A stretch of DNA of 64,000 nucleotides from Alligator mississippiensis (Eukaryota; Chordata; Crocodylia; Alligatoridae), in NCBI RefSeq assembly GCF_030867095.1, contig NC_081828.1:53669434-53733433 (forward strand), written 5' to 3'. Made by a program: the position numbers and the translations under genes. Shown piece after piece: positions 61,101 to 64,000 of this stretch. The notes under the pieces were generated by a model, which had not been told where the DNA came from, ran no database searches, and worked only from the letters and a program-made list of their open reading frames with translations. How positions within the stretch are numbered: position 1 is the stretch's first letter; each line of letters starts with the position of its first letter.

Positions 61101-64000
61101 ATACAACTCGGATATCATAGCAATAGCATTAATTGTAGGTGAAATGAGGGGTTTTCACTTACACCTGGAGAAGAGGGACAAGGAAGTGATGAGAGTTGCC
61201 TCCTAATTATAATGTTTATGCTCCCTGCCCATCACATAAGTGAAAGCATGGGATTTATGGGGTTGCAAAATGTGCCTTTTGTGTATTGGCATTAAACTCA
61301 TGTTGCCATTACTTAACTAAATTTTATTATAACTGTTTGAACTACCATCCAACTTTGCTTCTGACTCTTACCCTTTCTATTAAGGTGTCCTCCTGAGAAA
61401 GCTGGAGGCTGGGATCCGTGGAATTAGTCATGTTATTGTGGATGAGATCCATGAGAGAGACATTAATGTGAGTTGCAAAGCTGGAGCTTTGCTTGCCTGC
61501 TACCCTCTGTCAGCGTTATTGTGCTTATTTACAGTTTTGTGTTCTTTTGTGTTTTAGTACATGAAAGGGAATTGTACATTGTACTAATTGCATAGATCAG
61601 GTTTGGTATCTTATTCTCTAACAATATCTTTAGAAATATTTCTCCTAGCATGGGTCTTTCTCAGAAAAATAGATCTTCAAGAGATCTTCCAGTGCTACTT
61701 CATTTATTAGGCTTTTGAAGATCCTCTTTAGCAAATAGAGCAACACAGTACAAGTATATAAAGTGATGGTATACCTTTGATAGGGATTAAAGTTCAAGTG
61801 GGGAACGAACCATTGTGAAAAGTGAATTTTGTCTCCTGTCTCCATTTTCTTACCTACTTTGTTATGCTACTTAATATGCAAGTATTTAAACCATGATTAT
61901 CAAGTTAATGTTTCTGTAATTGTTTTGCACTTTCAGTTTCAGGATCTGCAGCTAGTTGGAACATAAGGAAACATTGTAAGAGATACAATTTAAAAAATAG
62001 AGAGTCCTTAATCTGTGTTAATCCGTTTGTCAAACCACAGAGCTACAGAAAGCAGTACATCTTGCCATGCTACTGAAGGCCATTTTGTCACAGTTCAGAG
62101 CCATAGTTTTACTATGACTCCCTTGGAAGGGAATTACAGTGGGTGTTTCTAGCCTCTATCTTCTACCAGCTGAGGCAGTAGGACAACTGTTTTGTATGTA
62201 GGCCAGGTCTTGGCATGCTTTTTAGTTTTTGTTCTTCATAAAATCTTTTTAGTCAGGATTGGAGGTGTACAAGAACGCAAAAGAATGAGCTCTTCAGTAA
62301 ATTGAGCTATCAGGTTTGCAACAGTAAATTTTTAATGTTTGCAAAGTATCAGTCACAACTTAATCATCAGATATCATTCCCTGAATCTTTGTGACAATTA
62401 TAAACAATTGCTACAGAGAATTGACATTGGAAGCTGAATGCATTTTGGCTGTCGCTTTTTCTTAATGTGGTTTAGAACAAGGTATACCATATTTACTCAA
62501 ATCTAAGATGACCCTGAATTTAGGACTACCCTCCCTCCCCCTCTTTAGATTCTGTACACAGAAAATTTATAAATGTGTTATAATTTTCTTTGTATAGAGT
62601 CTAATTATTGGAGAGTCGTATTTAATTCATCCCTCCCACTGCTGCGCGGCGGGGGCAGGTAGTATGGGACAGTCAAGCAACTTGCATTGCCACTTCTGCC
62701 TCTGCTCTTCCCCCTTTGTCCCTCTTCCTCCCAACTTCCTGCTGGCAGGCTCCATCCCCTTTTAGCCTTGGGCACTGAGCACGGCCCCAGCCCTATAGCA
62801 GCCTTGCTGCTACATGGCTGGGCTGGGGCTGTCCTCAGTGCCCCAAACTGCAGCACGGACAGAGCCTGCTAGTGCAGCGCAAGGGTATGGGGCAGAAGGG
62901 AGATGGGCAGGCAGGGGAGCAGAGGCTGTGTTGGGAGGGAGAATGGGGAAAAGAGGCTGCTGGGGGGAAATAGTGGAGTACAGAGGTGGCATGGGGAGAG
63001 GTGGAGGCAGTAGCTGTGCCTGTGGTCCCAGCCCTGAGCCACAGCACCTACCTGTGCTGCCACCACACTTGTACATGATTTTAAAATGATTTTTCCCCGT
63101 GTTAAATGGGGAAGAAAACCTTGTTTTAGAATCAAGTAAATACAATAGTTTAAATAGGAGATAAAAATAGGCATTTTTAATATTAATTAGAATGTAACCC
63201 ATTGATAGCATTTCTATATTTGAGAACATTATTAGAAATCTTTTGAAATTGGGCCAGATTAATAGAGTATGAAAATCCAGGTCCACCTTGGAATTTTTGC
63301 TTTTCAAGTCTTGAACTACAGTTCTTGCTAAATAGCAGGTGAACTAAAGTTAGTGCTTCTAGAACTTTGCTTTTGAAACCTAGGTAAGAAGTACTTTTCC
63401 CTAACAGGCTGACCACTGTTTGGAGATTTTGTAGGATTTAGAGAATTTTAGACTAATTTCTTTCAAATAGAAAAAGACTGTTATTTCTTTAGGTGAATGC
63501 ACATGTTATCATTTGCTTGGTTTGCCTTATCTGTACTGTTTGGTCATTTATACCTTGTCTGTATTTCAATATTAAATTTGCTATTAAACTTTACTTACAT
63601 TAAATACTCAAACTAATAGATTTTTGAGGGTTGGCTCTTTGAACCTTCCTTGATTCCCAAGGATGCCTCTGTGTGTTTACAAGCTGCATACTAAGGTATA
63701 ACAGCAAAGGATTATTGGGTGCTGTTCTGGGCTCGTTCACATGGATGTCAAAACTCTCTTAAGGAGTATGGGAATCCAGAAATGGCTAGGGAGTATAATT
63801 CCCCAATCCTACTAATTTATTTCTTGAAGCTAAGGGAAGTTTCTGTGGATGGTATGTTACATAACTGTTTCTCATTGATTGTGCAGGTTTCTAACCTTTT
63901 CTGATCACCCTGGAAGATGTGATTTCTCTAAGAAACTTTCTGTGTTCTTGGGTTAATACTCTTATTTTCTTTCTATACAGACTGACTTCCTCCTGGTCGT
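31141..64000 (+). CDS. DHX9: DHX9, ATP-dependent RNA helicase A (5' 14 coding exons, incomplete)
   Basis: A DEIH-box helicase of the nucleus that unwinds RNA and DNA duplexes, R-loops and hairpins, and acts in transcription and RNA processing. Coding exons: 31153-31263, 36784-36924, 41037-41154, 41378-41490, 41958-42106, 48810-48856, 49931-50067, 50736-50825, 50908-51069, 58758-58835, 59215-59406, 60714-60855, 61385-61467 and 63981 onward. They join in phase into about 527 residues without a stop. Domain order: dsRBD1 at the N-terminus ([20 protein letters not shown]), an acidic/Gly-rich linker, dsRBD2 (ANLKDYY... to [12 protein letters not shown]), a tryptophan-rich linker, then the helicase core with motif [11 protein letters not shown] and motif II DEIH. 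The remaining two-thirds of the core and the Gly-rich tail lie beyond the window. No defect is visible. Confidence 0.97.
31153..31263 (+). CDS. DHX9: DHX9 first coding exon
   Basis: ATG in context GCCGCCATGG, 37 codons, ending KFQCE at a GAG|GTGCGG donor. Encodes the first helix and strand of dsRBD1. A CTG run follows about 30 bases downstream in the intron. Confidence 0.95.
31293..31315. repeat. CTG trinucleotide repeat beside the exon 1 donor
   Basis: Seven CTG units plus CT, starting 30 bases after the donor of the first coding exon, inside the CpG island. Confidence 0.95.
31619..31876. repeat. Minisatellite in DHX9 intron 1
   Basis: About five units of 45-60 bp, each with 'ggaagcaagc', a C-run, 'aaaagatatca', an AC-run and 'ctgta'. 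Length differences come mainly from the C and AC runs. Confidence 0.93.
31877..32678. other. DHX9 intron 1, GC-rich, nothing recognised
   Basis: GC-rich sequence between the minisatellite and the duplicated block. Open frames in it have no family features. Confidence 0.35.
32679..33040. repeat. Dispersed repeat block, copy A
   Basis: Shares a long colinear match with 33213-33585, including 'gttctggga', 'tagggccatgga', 'aaataaacaggtgagg' and 'gaagggcctgtgggaaat'. Family unknown. Confidence 0.85.
33213..33585. repeat. Dispersed repeat block, copy B
   Basis: Second copy of the block at 32679-33040, in direct orientation about 535 bases downstream. Unit ends are not flanked by obvious inverted repeats. 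Confidence 0.85.
33787..36375 (-). mobile_element. CR1-type LINE, 5'-truncated, 2.6 kb
   Basis: The 3' end at 33787 has the tail 'tcatagattcatagat'. On the minus strand a 567-codon open frame (36348-34645) covers endonuclease C-terminal parts ([20 protein letters not shown]), the linker and the [10 protein letters not shown] (motif A) and [10 protein letters not shown] (motif B). The FADD motif lies after a frameshift near 34660. The rest continues in pieces 34625-34353 and 34396-33872. The Asn in GNLNYPD replaces the Asp usual in this endonuclease motif (GDLNYPD in the copy at 15.9 kb). It sits in DHX9 intron 1, antisense. Confidence 0.93.
36352..36382. repeat. CTTCTACTTC short tandem repeat
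   Basis: About three tandem units of a 10-11 bp CTTCTACTTC motif at the 5' end of the CR1 copy. Confidence 0.85.
36784..36924 (+). CDS. DHX9: DHX9 exon completing dsRBD1
   Basis: Acceptor TGTCTGCAG, donor GGG|GTAAGC. Encodes [29 protein letters not shown] and IPALG. The NKKDAQ-NAA helix is the RNA-binding face of dsRBD1. Confidence 0.96.
36925..37465. other. DHX9 intron, nothing recognised
   Basis: No repeat boundary or exon seen. Confidence 0.35.
37466..37940. mobile_element. TIR element with GTGCATCTACAC(A)TGTGC ends
   Basis: Inverted ends GGTGCATCTACACATGTGC and GCACATGTAGATGCACCC bracket about 470 bp, with more inverted similarity inside. No target duplication is clear. Confidence 0.72.
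37994..38275. mobile_element. hAT MITE (GTGTCAAA type), copy 2
   Basis: Left end GTGGTGTCAAACATATGGCC and right end GAGTTTGATACCCCTG are inverted copies. Flanks tgctagag / cactagag match at 6 of 8 bases. Confidence 0.72.
38276..39429. other. DHX9 intron, nothing recognised
   Basis: Open frames present are short and featureless. No TIRs or LINE words seen. Confidence 0.35.
39438..40633. mobile_element. hAT-like element with perfect 8-bp duplication
   Basis: Ends CAGGGGTGGGCAATTA and TTTTGCCTGCCCCTT, flanked by gtctagaa at 39430-39437 and 40634-40641. Interior matches the family at 21749-22830, with a GT-rich then GC-rich middle. A second MITE is nested at 39658-39887. Confidence 0.88.
39658..39889. 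mobile_element. MITE nested in the 39438-40633 element
   Basis: Ends (CA)CGCTTGTCCAACATATGGCC and AGGTTGGACACCCCTGTA are inverted copies, flanked by the direct repeat ctataaca on both sides. It inserted after the host element. Confidence 0.83.
40642..41036. other. DHX9 intron, weak repeat-like start
   Basis: Begins with words (ggccagatcc, cagcctgcagaacc) like those in the hAT elements nearby but without a matching far end. Confidence 0.35.
41037..41154 (+). CDS. DHX9: DHX9 linker exon
   Basis: Acceptor CTGCAG, donor CAG|GTAAGA. Encodes [18 protein letters not shown] and [14 protein letters not shown], the flexible segment between the two dsRBDs. Confidence 0.94.
41378..41490 (+). CDS. DHX9: DHX9 exon before dsRBD2
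   Basis: Acceptor TTTCTGTAG, donor GCA|GTATGT. Encodes [20 protein letters not shown], then [14 protein letters not shown]. Confidence 0.95.
41491..41957. other. DHX9 intron, nothing recognised
   Basis: AT-rich intron without visible repeats. Confidence 0.4.
41958..42106 (+). CDS. DHX9: DHX9 exon, first half of dsRBD2
   Basis: Acceptor AATATTAG, donor AG|GTTTGC. Encodes [20 protein letters not shown] and YTQVGPDHN, the first helix and strand of dsRBD2. Confidence 0.96.
42107..43849. other. DHX9 intron, nothing recognised
   Basis: A 12-bp tandem duplication (ttcttgccattg) near 43249 is the only pattern noted. Confidence 0.35.
43850..44120. repeat. Long near-perfect foldback palindrome with GATA-type core
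   Basis: The left arm (about 43850-43985) and right arm (about 43986-44120) are inverted copies. For instance, the 28-base block 43873-43900 is matched by the complement of 44069-44096. The centre is made of TATC/GATA repeats. No loop of notable size and no coding sequence. Confidence 0.9.
44121..45437. other. DHX9 intron, nothing recognised
   Basis: No TIRs or LINE words seen. Confidence 0.35.
45449..48284 (-). mobile_element. Second-subfamily CR1 LINE, 2.8 kb
   Basis: The 3' end 'ttcatagatttcatagacg' is at the left edge. Minus-strand pieces encode the endonuclease C-terminal part ([16 protein letters not shown]), the linker, and an RT with [23 protein letters not shown] and the intact [10 protein letters not shown] motif. 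Frames change several times. It differs from the 33.8-36.4 kb copy in many residues and in its 3' end. An 11-bp repeat, tttaccagctg, flanks it (45438-45448 and 48285-48295), a possible target duplication. Confidence 0.93.
48810..48856 (+). CDS. DHX9: DHX9 dsRBD2 middle exon
   Basis: Acceptor GTGTTACAG, donor A|GTAAGT. A 47-base exon encoding [15 protein letters not shown]. Confidence 0.94.
49154..49429. mobile_element. Probable hAT MITE
   Basis: Ends GCAGGGATCTCAAATAA and CACACGTTTGACACCACTG resemble the GTGTCAAA-type MITEs. The interior is GC-rich. No clear target duplication. Confidence 0.6.
49931..50067 (+). CDS. DHX9: DHX9 exon, end of dsRBD2
   Basis: Acceptor TTTTATTTAG, donor TCG|GTAAAT. 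Encodes [20 protein letters not shown], then [20 protein letters not shown]. The [11 protein letters not shown] helix is the RNA-binding helix. Confidence 0.97.
50736..50825 (+). CDS. DHX9: DHX9 linker exon
   Basis: Acceptor TTCCCTAG, donor TGG|GTGAGT. Encodes [20 protein letters not shown] and [10 protein letters not shown]. Confidence 0.95.
50908..51069 (+). CDS. DHX9: DHX9 tryptophan-rich linker exon
   Basis: Acceptor AATTATAG, donor TAT|GTAAGT. Encodes [16 protein letters not shown] and [20 protein letters not shown]. The W-P-W-type segment corresponds to the minimal transactivation region of human DHX9. Confidence 0.96.
51070..52640. other. DHX9 intron, GC-rich middle, nothing recognised
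   Basis: About 51.6-52.4 kb is GC-rich (unlike flanks) and may be part of a transposon. I cannot match it. Confidence 0.35.
52700..52810 (+). pseudogene. hAT transposase relic: BED finger remnant
   Basis: Reads [20 protein letters not shown] followed by [11 protein letters not shown], the C-terminal half of a BED zinc finger (H-x4-H). The upstream half, with its cysteines, is not readable in frame. It precedes the transposase core by about 330 bases. Confidence 0.75.
52838..53060. repeat. Possible inserted SINE-like repeat
   Basis: Contains 'ggttctttgggtaaat', 'atcttttattagaccaac' and 'cttttgggtacagatac', phrases I have met as a common sauropsid repeat. It interrupts the transposase relic between the BED finger and core. 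Confidence 0.45.
53110..53940 (+). pseudogene. hAT transposase relic: catalytic core
   Basis: Three frames carry a continuous ZBED/Charlie-type hAT transposase: [40 protein letters not shown] (RNase-H-like catalytic region), [33 protein letters not shown] and [16 protein letters not shown]. Frame changes lie near 53.36 and 53.73 kb. The core stops near 53.94 kb, where a different sequence begins. Confidence 0.88.
54180..55330 (-). pseudogene. Second hAT transposase relic, opposite strand
   Basis: Minus-strand frames carry a different hAT transposase C-terminus: [20 protein letters not shown] and [19 protein letters not shown], the dimerisation region typical of the hAT group that carries DUF659-like domains. 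Many stops and frameshifts. It lies inside the gap of the + strand relic (53.94-56.74 kb). Confidence 0.75.
55490..56300. other. C-rich low-complexity block
   Basis: Runs of C and imperfect repeats of about 80 bp built on 'ccattttggggncaggncgggcc'. Long open frames on both strands are by-products of base composition. Confidence 0.7.
56740..57335 (+). pseudogene. hAT transposase relic: C-terminal dimerisation domain
   Basis: Continues the relic at 53.1-53.9 kb after the insertion. Around 56.75-56.85 kb it reads a [17 protein letters not shown] segment (stops inside), and 57096-57335 reads [38 protein letters not shown] and [14 protein letters not shown], the hAT C-terminal dimerisation domain. 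Ends at a TGA. Confidence 0.85.
57336..58757. other. DHX9 intron, AT-rich, nothing recognised
   Basis: Starts with a T-run and GTT repeats near 57.36-57.43 kb and may include the 3' part of the hAT relic. No end could be placed. Confidence 0.35.
58758..58835 (+). CDS. DHX9: DHX9 exon before the helicase core
   Basis: Acceptor CTTTCCAG, donor AAG|GTAAGA. Encodes [20 protein letters not shown] and DQELHK. Confidence 0.96.
59215..59406 (+). CDS. DHX9: DHX9 exon with Walker A (motif I)
   Basis: Acceptor CACTTCCAG, donor CAG|GTGAGG. Contains [17 protein letters not shown] and the nucleotide-binding loop [13 protein letters not shown] (59305 onward), then AECNIVVTQ (motif Ia start). Confidence 0.97.
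59945..60185. repeat. Second foldback palindrome
   Basis: Arms about 59945-60060 and 60086-60185 are inverted copies, sharing 'gcatttgtataaatgg', 'atgtgtgtcagtg' and 'tggtgcacttttgaac' with the complement of the other arm. It looks like a MITE relic. Confidence 0.82.
60714..60855 (+). CDS. DHX9: DHX9 exon, motif Ia to start of motif II strand
   Basis: Acceptor CATTCTGCAG, donor G|GTCCGT. Encodes [20 protein letters not shown], the GYSVRFE segment and [11 protein letters not shown]. Confidence 0.96.
61385..61467 (+). CDS. DHX9: DHX9 exon with DEIH box (motif II)
   Basis: Acceptor TCTATTAAG, donor AAT|GTGAGT. Encodes [20 protein letters not shown] then IHERDIN. DEIH codons at 61441-61452. Confidence 0.97.
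61468..62487. other. DHX9 intron, nothing recognised
   Basis: No repeat or exon seen. Confidence 0.35.
62488..63145. mobile_element. TIR element with TATTTACTC(A)AATCTAAGA ends
   Basis: Left end TATTTACTCAAATCTAAGA and right end TTTTAGAATCAAGTAAATA are imperfect inverted copies, with a GC-rich interior. This end sequence is a recurrent one in vertebrate repeats as I recall. Target duplication unclear. Confidence 0.6.
63981..64000 (+). CDS. DHX9: DHX9 exon, cut by the window edge
   Basis: Acceptor TTTCTATACAG at 63970-63980. The visible codons read TDFLLV, which follow DIN in the helicase family. Confidence 0.9.

Noticed and set aside
1..64000. CRISPR arrays, operons or bacterial features
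   Set aside because: The repeats present are eukaryotic transposons and satellites. Spliced genes and CR1 LINEs exclude prokaryotic origin.

Overview
The window is vertebrate genomic DNA. It has spliced genes with GT-AG introns of 0.1-9 kb, a CpG-island promoter, and introns filled with CR1-type LINEs, hAT-like DNA transposons and one endogenous retrovirus. CR1 tails of the ATTCATAGAT type, abundant CAGGGGTG-ended hAT elements and a gammaretrovirus-like ERV suggest a non-avian sauropsid, most likely a crocodilian or turtle. That species call is inference.

Two host genes lie head to tail on the + strand. NPL (N-acetylneuraminate lyase) contributes its last eight coding exons (11010-25196), from the strand after the N-terminal region to the stop codon. 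Its first exons lie outside the window. DHX9 (RNA helicase A) starts at a CpG island near 30.8-31.4 kb, has its ATG at 31153, and runs off the right edge inside its helicase core. Fourteen coding exons are visible, covering dsRBD1, dsRBD2, motif I and the DEIH box. Exon phases agree at every junction of both genes. As far as I recall, the same NPL-DHX9 order and orientation exists in human.

Layout: 1-9016 is a degenerate minus-strand provirus with two LTRs and a tRNA-His primer site, lying antisense upstream of the visible NPL exons. 9-25 kb holds the NPL exons, with three copies of a palindromic hAT-like family, CR1 pieces, a Tx1/L1-like LINE piece and a probable solo LTR. 25.2-30.8 kb is the NPL 3' UTR and intergenic DNA, with a cleanly dissectable nested hAT insertion. 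31-64 kb is DHX9. Its first intron carries a minisatellite, a duplicated repeat block and a 2.6 kb CR1. Later introns carry two long foldback palindromes, nested TIR elements, a 2.8 kb CR1 and an hAT transposase relic interrupted by an opposite-strand hAT relic.

No clearly new biological system is visible. The best leads are a provirus whose catalytic losses are mostly G-to-A type, long inverted repeats in the introns of DHX9 (whose product acts on such RNA structures), and an abundant full-length-palindrome hAT-like family. All motif calls were made by eye from translations. No alignment, database search or folding program was run.
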